From contig JAVTVJ010000075.1 of the NCBI GenBank assembly GCA_034509425.1, positions 554,501 to 618,500 of the forward strand: 64,000 nucleotides of DNA, read 5' to 3'. Below, in pieces: positions 44,022 through 53,790 of this stretch; the stretch's first letter is position 1; each line of letters starts with the position of its first letter. The notes below the pieces were generated by a model, which saw only the letters and a program-made list of their open reading frames with translations, was not told the origin of the DNA and did no database searches. This DNA comes from Eopsaltria australis. Lineage: Eukaryota; Chordata; Aves; Passeriformes; Petroicidae. Made by a program: the position numbers and the translations under genes.

Positions 44022-44045
44022 TTTTTTTTTTTTTTTTTTTTTTTT
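44022..44045 (+). repeat. Poly-T homopolymer (24) near MEIS2 start site
   Basis: 24 consecutive T on the plus strand, so poly-A on the MEIS2 strand, about 155 bp downstream of the inferred transcription start. Confidence 0.85.
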
Positions 44046-44226
44046 AAAGTACTGTGAAGGGGGGTGGGGAAAGATGCGAAGAAAAATTGAATAGTTTGCA
44101 AAGCCCGGACTTCCCCCTCTCTCCTTTTTTTTTTTTTCCTCCCGGCAGGTATTTTGTCTCCCTCTCTCCCTCACTCCCTGGGATGAGTGAGTGTCAGTAA
44201 GTGTTGGCAGGTTGGCTGCCGGCTGC

Positions 44227-44232
44227 CTTATA
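44227..44232 (-). promoter_or_regulatory. TATA-like element (CTATAAGG) of MEIS2
   Basis: On the minus strand this reads CTATAAGG, directly downstream of the GC-rich island. A start site 25-31 bp on would fall near 44200. CpG-island promoters often lack a working TATA box, so this is only a candidate. Confidence 0.35.
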
Positions 44233-44319
44233 GAAGAGGCTCAGTTTTGCGGCGCTGATCGGCGGGAGAATGAAGTGACGGAACCCGGAAGTAGTGGTGG
44301 CCATAGCCAGTCCTGCAGC

Positions 44320-44415
44320 GCGGCGGCGGCGGCGGCGGGGAGCGGCGGCGGGGAGCGGCGGCGGCGGGGAGCGGCGGGGCGCGGCGGCGGGCGCGGGCGC
44401 GGGGCGGCGGGGCGC
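44320..44415 (+). repeat. Imperfect CGG-rich triplet tract in promoter
   Basis: Repeated GGC/CGG units interrupted by GGGAGC, within the CpG island upstream of MEIS2. It is a simple-sequence expansion with no coding evidence. Confidence 0.8.
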
Positions 44416-44550
44416 CCCAGCCGGCGGAGCGCCGGGGATGCGCAGCGCGGCGGCGGGGCGGCCGCGGCGCCGCGCGGGGGGAGCCGCGCAGCAGCCCCTG
44501 CCCCGAGCGAAGCACGGCGTGTAGGAAGGAGCGAGCGAGCGTGCGAGCGA

Positions 44551-44640
44551 GAGGGAGGGAGGGAGGGAGCGAGGGAGGGAGGAGGGAGGGAGGGAGCGAG
44601 GGAGGGAGCGAGGGAGGGAGGCAGGGGAGGAAGGACGGGG
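44551..44640 (+). repeat. GGGA/GCGA purine minisatellite, G-quadruplex-prone
   Basis: Imperfect tandem GGGA units, interrupted by GCGA, run for about 90 bp on the plus strand. Many G3 runs are separated by one to four bases, which fits the G-quadruplex pattern. It lies in the promoter CpG island, and the G-rich strand is the template strand of MEIS2. Confidence 0.8.
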
Positions 44641-46718
44641 AGAGTGCGTGTGTGCGAGAGGGGGGAGAGGCAGGGGAAACTGCAGAGAGCGAGAAGAAAA
44701 GTGCGGTGGAAGCCCGGCCCCGGGTCGGTTTGCGCTAGATTATTTGAGCGACAAAATACCTTCCGATTACCCGCGGTGTCGGGCGTCTGGCGGCGCGCGG
44801 GGCCGCTCGCTCGGGTCGCCGGCTGTCGCCGCTGCCGCGCGCGCTGCGCGAGCCCGGGGACAGCGGGAGCTACAGCGCGCGGGGGGGGCGCGCAAAGTTG
44901 CTCTGCCCGCGGCGGCCGCGCTGCTCCGGGCCCGCGCTCCCGGCCCCGCCAGCGCGCCGCGCCGCCCGCCCGGCTCCTTCCCTCCGACCGCTCATTGTGC
45001 TCGGCTAAAAATTAATTTTCCAGGGCATGGAGAGAACGCCTCGTTCAAACCGTGTTGGGCACCGCTCTTCATTAAGTGATCGCTGCTATCAAACACGCTC
45101 TGGATGTCTTGAAGGAGGGGGGGGGGGGGAGGCGGGGAGAGGCGGAGGGAAGAGGGGGAAATCCCTTTTAGTTTTGCGATTAGGCTGCCAGGCTTTGTAA
45201 AGGGCTTAAAAACAAAGTCATGCTCAATCTTTTGTAGGAGAGATCCAGATGTTATGTAGATTTCTGTTTGCACGTTCGTTTTGAGCGGATCCGGCGGTGA
45301 GCGCAGTATTTACGTGTGTGTGTGTTGCTGGACTTTACCGTTTATCGACGTTGCGCTTGTGGAATGTATGCTGGAGTATTAGCTCGGTAATGCCTTCTAA
45401 TGGTAGTGCTAATTACAGTGGGGTTATTTAGCAAATTAAGTGAGATGATGCACCCCCCACCCTTGAGTACCAAATGAACTTTTCCAAACACACAGGCACA
45501 CACACACACGCGTTAATTTTGGTGCGTTTCTCTCGCCCAATCACTTCGCTGAAGCTACACCATGCCTTACCTCAGAGCAGTCAATTACCAAAGCTACCCG
45601 GGATCATCAATCATGGGGGATGCTTGAAGTTTAGGGGAGGAGCGATGGTCAAACTATCGATTGCTGCAGTTTTGTCCTCCCCAACCCCCCACCCTCGTTC
45701 ACGGTCCCCTGCACATAAAATCTAAAACAGACTATCCCGTTAATAGTGGAATTTATCAATGATTATGTACCCGTTTGTGAATGTGGCCTCATACATAGAT
45801 GGCTTTTGAAAATACACGGCAGAAAATATATTATTCCGTTAGATTTTGGTTTGGTTTGCTTTTCGTGGTGATGACGATGCCTTTCAGAGGTTTTTTTTTT
45901 TTTTTTAACTTTAAGAAAATGACTCAAGGGGTAGTTATAGATATTTGGCCTGATTTTAATAGGCGAAGGGAACGAGCTCCAGAGGTCAATAAACCCCTCC
46001 AAAATGATGAATGATTGAGTACCTGTGATGATGATAGTGATTACCGGAGCAATTAAACAGTTTGATTAAATGAGCCATCATAACAATGATGTCTGCGGGA
46101 AATCAGCCCTCACGTATAAAGAAAGATAGTGTGGAGAGCTGACAAACGCCAGTGGGCATTCCTGCATGTTCCGCTAGCGCCGAGCCCTGCAGAGCAGGGC
46201 TGTATTTACAAATATGAGGGGAATACGGAGAAAAGTCCCTCTCTTACTTCTAGCCAGACTTGCGCCCTGCTTAAAACCCGCCAGAAGCCGGCGAGCAGAC
46301 ACGGGTTTTTTTGGTTTTTTTTTTTCCTAGAGGATCTCCTCCAAGATTAAAGCTAGTCCTAAGAGCAACCGAATTGCTGTGACTGACTTTCACGGGACTG
46401 TAAAGAGAGGTGAGTAGAAGAGCCCTTAGTATGTAGATCTCTTTCAAGCAGTGGTTAAGCCAATTCATTTCGCAGGGAAAAAGCCAGTCTTCTTGCCCAG
46501 TATTTTATACTCTGTCGTATAAATCGGTAACGTAATTCAAGATATTCATGGTAATGAATGCTTGGCTAATCCTTTGGGTGCACGGAGACCTACAGAGCAG
46601 TAGGTTATGCAAATCCTTTCCTACTTTTACAGCTGTAGTTTTCTAACAGATTTTTTAAAGAGATCTAGTCATCGGTGAATGTTATTTGGGTTTTTTTCCT
46701 TCTTTCTTCCCCCTGCCT

Positions 46719-46734
46719 CCCCCCCCCCCCCCCC
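46719..46734 (+). repeat. Poly-C homopolymer (16)
   Basis: 16 consecutive C following a T/C-rich stretch; likely length-variable. Confidence 0.85.
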
Positions 46735-47845
46735 GCGCCCTAAAGATGCCAGATTTCTTAACTTGCATGGAATCATTTGCTTGTGATGCAGCCAGCTTAG
46801 AGGACGTGGTTCAAATATTTGTAGCTTCCAAACTTGTTTTTCAACCGTGGCAGTGCAAACCCAGAGCTTTGTCTCTTGAGACACACAAATGTATCTCTTT
46901 TAAAATAGTTTCAGTGTCACCAAAGAAGAGGTCTTTCCTTATAGCCTGGCTCTGCAAAAGTGATCTAGCTGCATTTAAGGCTTCATGCATTTCTTCAGAC
47001 CTCAAGCTGTAAGAGAAGCTAATGAGTTTTCTTCTCAAAAACAAGTTAGATTACTTGGCTCCCATAGAAGAAATTATTTTATTGTTTAGAATATAATTTT
47101 AGACCACTATTAATTTTTTTTGCTAATTCTGTTTGTCACAGAAGTCTCTGTAGATCTCAGCTCCCTTGACTAAGAAATTCTGAGAAAACAGACTGAAATC
47201 AAAGCTGAAAAAAAAGCAGCCAAAGTCTTTTGCAGTGTTCAATGCTGCTCCTTTCAATTGTTTAATTTTTTTTCCAGTCCTAAACTAATTAACCCCCTGC
47301 GCTCTCTTGCCCTGCTGTGCATGTTTGTAATCTGGGACGGGGACCAACTTTTAAAAATTATTTTAACTTGATAAAAAGTGAAAATTCATATAGTAAATTA
47401 AGATCTTTCATGTTCCTCCTGTGTCTTTTTTTTTTTCCACGTGAAAAGAGTTGAAGCCTTTTTCCTCATCACTATCCCAGTGGATTAAAGCACGCAGAGA
47501 ATGTGGTTTATAAAGCGCTACAGTTTAGCCATTAAAAAGGAATCTCAATTTAGCGCCCTTAAGTGAATGTACTCATCTATTAACAAAGATGCTGTGGGGA
47601 ACTCGGAGGAAAATGGGATATGTACGTGCAGAGAGGGTGAGGGCTTTCACATACTTCGGTGATTTTTTTATTTACTCTCCCCTCGCCCTCCCCCCACCCC
47701 GACTGGTGACATTTCTTTTCAAAAAAAGTAATTCGGGAAAATTAAAATGGCTAATTTCCATTTCTCCTGCATCACTTTCAGAGCGAGGGCTGTTTTCAGG
47801 AAAAGTGTGAGATACGAATCGGGGTGGTGTCTGGGGTTTTTTCCC

Positions 47846-47870
47846 TTTTTTTTTTTTTTTTTTTTTTTTT
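47846..47870 (+). repeat. Poly-T homopolymer (25)
   Basis: 25 T in the upstream noncoding region. Confidence 0.85.
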
Positions 47871-48349
47871 GATAGATCGGCTTAAAAGTCCAAAGAGAAA
47901 TGAAGTGTCCGGTATGGAAGTGCATCTCAGTCAACCGCCAGCTCCTTTTGCCGAGGCTGGAAATGGTTTTAACAGGCGGTAAAATTTCATCTTGTGGTGT
48001 CAAATTGGGGTCAGTTTGGGGTTAGCGCTCTCAGTGTCCGAGCAGGAGCTGTCCAGCTGTGTGGGGATTCATTAAGGGCAAAAGATCCGTTTCAAGAAAA
48101 ACAATACAAAGACAATCAGAGGGCTAAAGATCCTCTTCAAATCGCATTTTACAAGTGCACCAGAACAAATATGGATGCTGAAACCTATTCCCTTCAAACT
48201 CCCAAATCGGCTTCTTAGCCCTCGGAGGGAGCGACAGAGAAAATCCTCTAAAAGTTAAGAAGAGTCTGTTTCCAATCAGCCTTTCCGAAGTGTGGCATCT
48301 TAGTCCTTTGCTGGCTTTGAGACATGCCTCTCTTGCTTGCTCGTTACAT

Positions 48350-48380
48350 CTCTCCCTCCCTCTCTCTCTCTCTCTCTCTT
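48350..48380 (+). repeat. CT microsatellite
   Basis: CCCTCCCT units passing into about ten CT units, then a T run, in upstream noncoding DNA. Confidence 0.85.
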
Positions 48381-49619
48381 TTTCCACAGCCTTGCAAAAG
48401 CGGATGGCACAACAGGTAATATTTCAGATTTCAAGAATAAATCCCACCGGAGACCTTAAACCGCTGTTTTGCACGTGCGTGTGCTCCTAGCACAAGATTT
48501 AATGCAAATAGAAAGTTTTTAGGGGGAAATAAGCCATGCTTGCACGATATCCTATTGGACCCTGTAGGAAATTTTGAGCTCTCCTTGTAGGTGATCCTCC
48601 GGTCCGATGGGTAATTTAGGCTAGATTTACTTTCCGGTTCTTAGCATTTGTGGAAAGCACCTATTGCTAATCTGGTTTATTAAATTCGCATGGTTTAAAT
48701 CCTCTTAACGTCTCTACATCTGTTAGGACAATTGACGCCTTGCTACAGGGACAAATAACTTGAACCTTAATCTTGTTTGTAACTTTATTCGGTGTTTGTT
48801 TGTTTGTGTGCTGAGTTCAAGTATTTTGGATGATGCCATTGTGTTCGGTAACACGTAGACTGTATTTGAAAGCAAAACTCCTCATAGAGGGGTCAAGGAT
48901 ATCATGGAACACAGCGAAAAATTTAGCATGTTAGAACTGACTTTTTATCTCGAACTATCATTCTAGGCAATGTGTCATAATTAATGAAGAAAGCAATCTG
49001 CCTGTTAAAATGCGGACGCGGGACATCACCGTGACGCCGCAGTGAAATTCACGCGAATTTTACTTTTTGTTTTGCTTGCAAGGCGAAGTGTGGAGTTTAA
49101 ATAGTACCTTTTTCTTTTTAAAATCAGGATTGTGCCACAGTTAAATTCCTATCCCCAAACTCGCTCTTTACCACACTCTCCTTTGCCCTTACGGCTGCTT
49201 TTTACAACTTCAGTCACTTTTTATTCGTCTCAGCACTCTTTGATTCGCCTCCGACTTCCCGCAGCTGCAAGACTTTCGAGGTCCCATCTCGGGTGCCCCT
49301 GTGAAATCACGCACGTTTTAGCTTCTGCAGATCACTGGGTTCATTTAGCTCCTCACCCTGATCCCCCCCGTCTGCCGGTAGTGTACTTCGCTTTTCAGTA
49401 ATGTACTATTATTTGTCGAAAATCTTTCTGGTCCTGAAAGTCAATGGTAGCCCATCACGGTGAACTTTTCTTGACCTCGACTGCGGTATGACTGAGATCT
49501 CTGGGAGCCGGATTAGGAGGAGGTTCATTTACTTACCTGTTAACTTCACTTTTTACTCTTTCTTCCACTCCTCCACCCTCTATTTTTTTAGAGGGAAAAA
49601 CCCCAACCCTGCACGAAAC

Positions 49620-49920
49620 AAGAACGATCCGGGGTCGCCCTCCCCTCCCGACCCCTTTCTCCCTTTCGGTGCCCGGGACGCGGGGCTATAGTCCGGCGCT
49701 GGCGGCTGCCCGGCCGGCGCTGGCTGCGCTGCGCGGCGCTCCATCAGCAGCCCTCTAGCGCTATCTGGCGGGGCTCCAGCACGGCCCGAGAGCCGCGCAG
49801 GGCCCGGCCAGCCCCGCCGAGCCGGCCACGGTGCCCACTCCGCGCCCGCAGCTCCCTCGGGCCCGGCTCAGCGCCTCCCGTGGGACCTTCATGTGGCCCA
49901 GTCCCGCGTCCATCCCTGAG
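49620..49920. promoter_or_regulatory. Detached CpG-rich island, about 6 kb upstream of MEIS2
   Basis: CpG-dense sequence with several CCGGCGCTGG- and GCGC-type clusters, without a recognisable exon. It could be an upstream alternative promoter, an enhancer-associated island or a boundary; a CTCF-like motif lies inside it. Confidence 0.55.
49756..49771 (-). promoter_or_regulatory. CTCF-like motif
   Basis: The minus strand reads CCGCCAGATAGCGCTA. Against the known core CCASYAGRKGGCR it matches 11 of 13 positions. The mismatches are G for A at position 3, which is tolerated in many sites, and A for G at position 10. Confidence 0.4.
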
Positions 49921-50859
49921 GGGCGAAACCCCTTCACAGAGATGAACCCCTTCGCGTTTGTCCGGTTTATGTCACGCGTGTGGCTGGGAAGCACTAAAGT
50001 CAGAGAAAAGATTATTTTTTTTTCAATTTTATTTTATTTAGTCTGGAATGTTTGTAAAAGTGGAGATCATAAACAGTTGACGTGTATTTCCATCACACAC
50101 CAGGGGAAAAAAAAATTAAAAAAAGGAAACAACCACAAACCTGTCAGGGCTTCCCAGTAACACTGCTTGCACTGGGTATTTAAAAATCGAGTTCACAATT
50201 GTTCGAAGAAGCCCGAAGCACGAAAAAAAATTAATCCTTCCAGTATAACATGGTAACCAACAGGACAGTTAGGGTAACTAAATGGCTTTAGTGTGATATC
50301 AGAGAGTCCGCGAAGGCGTCAAACTCTGCTCAGAGCTCTGCTCTAGCTCACTCAAAATATCCTCTTTTGTTCTCCAGCTGCCTATAAAACTCCAGAAGAG
50401 GAGCGCTCTCATTTTTACACTGGAGTTCTCGGTCCGGAGAGAACAATATACTCCTACCTCTTTTGAAATGATCCAGAGACTCTCACAACACACAGGCAAT
50501 CACTCGAAGCACGAATTTCCCCCCTTTTTTTTTTTTTTCAAGAACTGCTCGGCCCATTGTTTGAAGTGGGATTCAGTACACAGCCCAAAGAGAAAAGGGA
50601 AAAAAAAAAAAAAGAAATCTTAAGAGCCCGGTTTGGTATTGCACAGAGAGAGAGCTGACAAAATATTATAGCGTGTTTCCTAGAAGTACATGGTGAAAGC
50701 CGGCGGTGTGTTCCCGAAAAGAGGTTGCTTTTTACCACCACCACCACCCCCCCTCCCCCCCCAGATTGTGATCGTCTTTGTATGTCTTTCTTTTGATCCC
50801 ACAAAGAGAATGCAACACACATATATGTGTTTGCTCTCCATACAAGAAATGCCATACAA

Positions 50860-51275
50860 TGGAATATGCGGCCGGTTAGTCCTCATAATGCTCAGTTTTG
50901 CTGTAATTAATTGAAAACAGTTATTAGGTCGTCATTGGCAATAGCGTAAATAATTGCAGCAGATTTTTACTTAAAATTGACCGGTCATAGAGTGATAGAT
51001 CGATTCGAGGTATAAAAATGATGTATCAAAACATCAATGTCGATTATTTGAAATATTGTAGTCGAATCTTTTTATTGCTTCATCGGTTAAGTGTCTGAAA
51101 GTGCTGTGTTCCAACATATATTTATGTTGTCAATACTGTCAAAACTGTCAGTTTTATTACAGTGGATTTGTAATACATTTCGGATTTGCTCATTTACATA
51201 AAATGTCCACCTTAGATACCCCTCCTTTTCTCCATCTCTGGAAATCTGTGTCAGTTTAATGAAAGGATTCAAGAC
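50860..51275. promoter_or_regulatory. Candidate conserved noncoding element
   Basis: AT-rich unique sequence with retained CpGs (ATCGATTCGAGG, GTCGATTATTTG, AGTCGAATC), a TAATTAATTG site and the MEIS-core triplet. This composition is common in developmental enhancers. Conservation cannot be seen from one sequence. Confidence 0.35.
51128..51150 (-). promoter_or_regulatory. Three head-to-tail MEIS cores at 9-bp spacing
   Basis: TGTCA occurs at 51128, 51137 and 51146, exactly 9 bp apart. On the minus strand these are TGACAG, TGACAG and TGACAA, the core bound by MEIS/PREP/TGIF proteins. The cluster lies about 7.7 kb upstream of the MEIS2 start codon in AT-rich, CpG-bearing DNA. Confidence 0.45.
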
Positions 51276-52649
51276 TCATACCTGAAGAGGGAAAAAAAAA
51301 GGAAAAAGGGGGGAAAAAAAGGAAGGAGGTATTGCTCCATTATGTCCAATTTAAACATCCGTTTGGAAAGCTTGGGATATTCCTGACTCGCCAAAAGAGG
51401 GAATTCCTCCCCCCTCCCCACCTCCCCCGGCCCCGCTTATTTCCCCAGCAGAATTTAAACACTCTTCTACTCTCACACCTAGATTAAACCCTCCAGGAGG
51501 ATTGGGAAACTGTACAGGGTTACAGTGACGAGCCGAAGCACACCTGCCAATGCCACAACCTTCCCAGAGAGAGCAACAACCCCCCGAACCACGCACACAC
51601 ACGCAGGGGTTTGAATCCTGCTGGAAAGGAGACAAAAGCAGCAGTAAATATGTGTGTGACCCTTTCCTAATGGTTTGGAGCCCAAAGAAAAAAAAAAAAA
51701 AAAAGCAAACTGCAAGCAGTATTGGGTATTTGATGCCCCCCGCCCCTATTTTATCAGGGTCTGATCGATATGATTACTGTAAGCAGTGATTTTTTATTAG
51801 CATGATCTCAGGCAACTTTCTAATTTTCTCCAAGAGCTCAGCTGAGGGATGGAGAAACTCAGGAATAAAGAAATAAATCCATTTGCACAATAAACTCTCT
51901 TCGATAGAACAAACAGTGAAATTAGGGAAGTAACTTTATTCCCCACCCCTTTCCGAGGGTGAGGGTGTTTTGAAGGTGTTGGTGAGATGGACCTGAGGGG
52001 TGTGTGGGTTGGTTTCTTTCCCCTTCCCCCTTCTCTCCCCTTCCGCCCCCGCACCCCCCCCCAGGGATATCTGTGTTTAAATAGATGCTGAAGAGATTTC
52101 TGAGTTCACGGGAAAGAAGGAAGGTTAGTTAAGGGAATGGCAGCGCGCCTGGCAGGTATTTTAATGACTGTCCCTTCCTTTGAACACTTTCAATTTCTCT
52201 GCTTCTTGTACAGAATATGTTTCCCAAACCAAGTATGATTTCTGCTGTAACTCTCGTGTGTGTCTGTGATCCCTTCTGAGGTAAATTGAGAAGTGCGCTG
52301 CGCAAAAGGAGGAAATCGCCCCTGGGGTGCTTTGTTTACTTTGGTTTGTAAAATCCTGCGAGGAGATGGTTTCCTCAGTGTGTGGCAAGTGTTTCTTCAA
52401 GAAATTCATCAGCCCTTCTACAATTACTTCGAGCTCCGAGGGAAGAAAGCTGCCATCACTTTCTCACATCCCAAGGTGTTGCATGGGGGAGAGAAGAAAA
52501 GGCTGGAGCATTTAATTATAATGGGGAGGGGTGGGGGGTGGGGAGAACAGAGGCTGCAGAAAGCCGTCCCAAGCCTGTACCTGGAAAAGAAAAACCTGCA
52601 AGGGTATATTTGGGAAGCGTGTGCCATTTAGACATGGGGAAAAGTACCC

Positions 52650-52920
52650 CATCTTGTGCAGTAATTAGTCTGAACAATAAACATAATTGGAACAAAATCA
52701 GTTGGAAGTTTCTGCGTTTTTAATTACGTTTCATTTTGTGGTAAGCCGTAAAATTATGAATGCCTCTCAATTAAACACTATCCACTTGTAAAGCATTTAA
52801 CAACAATTATTCCTTAATCAGTTGGAATGTTAGCCACAAATGATGCTGTTAAACATCAAAGGAACGCCTTAGACGTTACCTTTTAGTCATAAGTAAGAGG
52901 ATTAATTTCTATAATTAGAG
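52650..52920. promoter_or_regulatory. Homeodomain-site-rich block, candidate enhancer
   Basis: At least eight ATTA/TAAT cores in 270 bp, including GTAATTAG, TTAATTACG, CAATTAAAC, GATTAATTT and ATAATTAG. A 12-bp direct repeat AATCAGTTGGAA occurs at 52696 and 52816. No repeat family is recognised. Confidence 0.35.
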
Positions 52921-52999
52921 GGGATAAATATGTGCATAAATAAATCTAATTTTTTTACACGTTCTCATCCTGTCTGGGAGAGGCGAGGATCTTTGACAT

Positions 53000-53790
53000 T
53001 GCTCACATTCCCAGCTCTCCCCGGTCGGAGGGGACCCGGGAGCAGCGAGGTGAGAAGAGCCCCGCGGGGAGCCCCGATCCTGCGCGCAGCTCCGCAGGCG
53101 CCGGCCCGTCCCCCGCGGCCGCACCAGGGCTGGGCCTGGGGTTCGTGCCCACCATGGACAAGGGGCTTCGGGGCAATTCGCTTCCCTATTCGGATTTTAT
53201 TCGCCTGGGGTTTTGTTGGGTTTTTTTTTGTTTTTTTTTTTTTTTTTACGGCACCTGTGGTCTACCTGGCGGTTCATTTCCCTTGGGGACAATTTGCTGT
53301 CCCCAAACAAAGCTCGAGATTTGAGTCGAATGCCGCAAATAAAATTAGCATGACCTTGATTACACCCCGTATGAATATCTCATTTACCTAATGACTTTAT
53401 GTCACGTACGCAGAGGGTCAATTTCCTTTTAACCTTTCCCATTGCTGCAGTAAGCATTCTTTTATAATCAATGGCTGTTTGAATAATCAATTCGCATTTT
53501 ATGATCCCTGACAAACTCAATATACGTGTGCCTGCTTTCAGCAAAGCAGCCGGCCCCGCTCCGCGCGGCTTTCACGTCCGAAGGGTTTGCGGCGGGGTTT
53601 CCCGGCTCCCCGGGGAGCGGCGCAGGGCGGCCGCTGCCGGGCTCCGCGGAGCTCCGCGGGCGCTGTGCGGGGCCCGCTGCTCCCGGCCGGACCGCCCTCT
53701 CCGCTCCGCTCCGCGCAGCCCCCGCCGCAGGGCCGTGCCGCCCCGGGAAGGCGCGCCCCGGCACAAAGGCGCCGGCCAGCATCCCCCCGC
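53000..53790. promoter_or_regulatory. Detached CpG islands about 10 kb upstream of MEIS2
   Basis: Two CpG-dense stretches (about 53000-53150 and 53540-53790) flank the AT-rich block 53280-53525. Long frames through the second are Arg/Ala/Pro/Gly-rich in all phases, as expected from base composition, so no coding call is made. It could be an alternative or divergent noncoding promoter. Confidence 0.5.
53280..53525. promoter_or_regulatory. Candidate conserved noncoding element between CpG islands
   Basis: Unique sequence with retained CpGs and HOX/CDX-like words (ATAATCAATG, AATAATCAATTCG, TTTATGTCACG, ATAAAATTAGCATG), directly beside a CpG island. Looks enhancer-like; not proven. Confidence 0.35.

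Larger units (their letters stand above)
43441..44200 (-). other. MEIS2: MEIS2 5' untranslated leader (upstream limit uncertain)
   Basis: Sequence directly upstream of the start codon has no splice acceptor needed to explain the gene, so it is taken as leader. It holds a T17 run (43529-43545), a TAA/AAC triplet tract (43586-43622), an A34 run (43733-43766) and a T24 run (44022-44045). A CT-rich block at 43660-43728 is purine-rich on the transcript. The upstream limit is inferred from a TATA-like element near 44230 and the CpG island beyond; transcript data could move it by hundreds of bases. Confidence 0.5.
44290..45000. promoter_or_regulatory. Promoter CpG island of MEIS2
   Basis: Very GC- and CpG-rich sequence just upstream of the inferred start, with imperfect CGG triplets at 44320-44415, a purine minisatellite at 44551-44640 and further CpG-dense DNA to about 44990. 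Open frames of up to 274 residues here are composition artefacts: low-complexity Arg/Gly/Ala with no family resemblance. Its position and composition fit the main promoter of a developmental regulator. Confidence 0.8.

Noticed and set aside
44191..45015. 274-residue plus-strand open frame
   Set aside because: Arg/Gly/Ala/Glu low complexity from CpG-island and GGGA repeats; long frames occur in several phases, with no domain or splice context.
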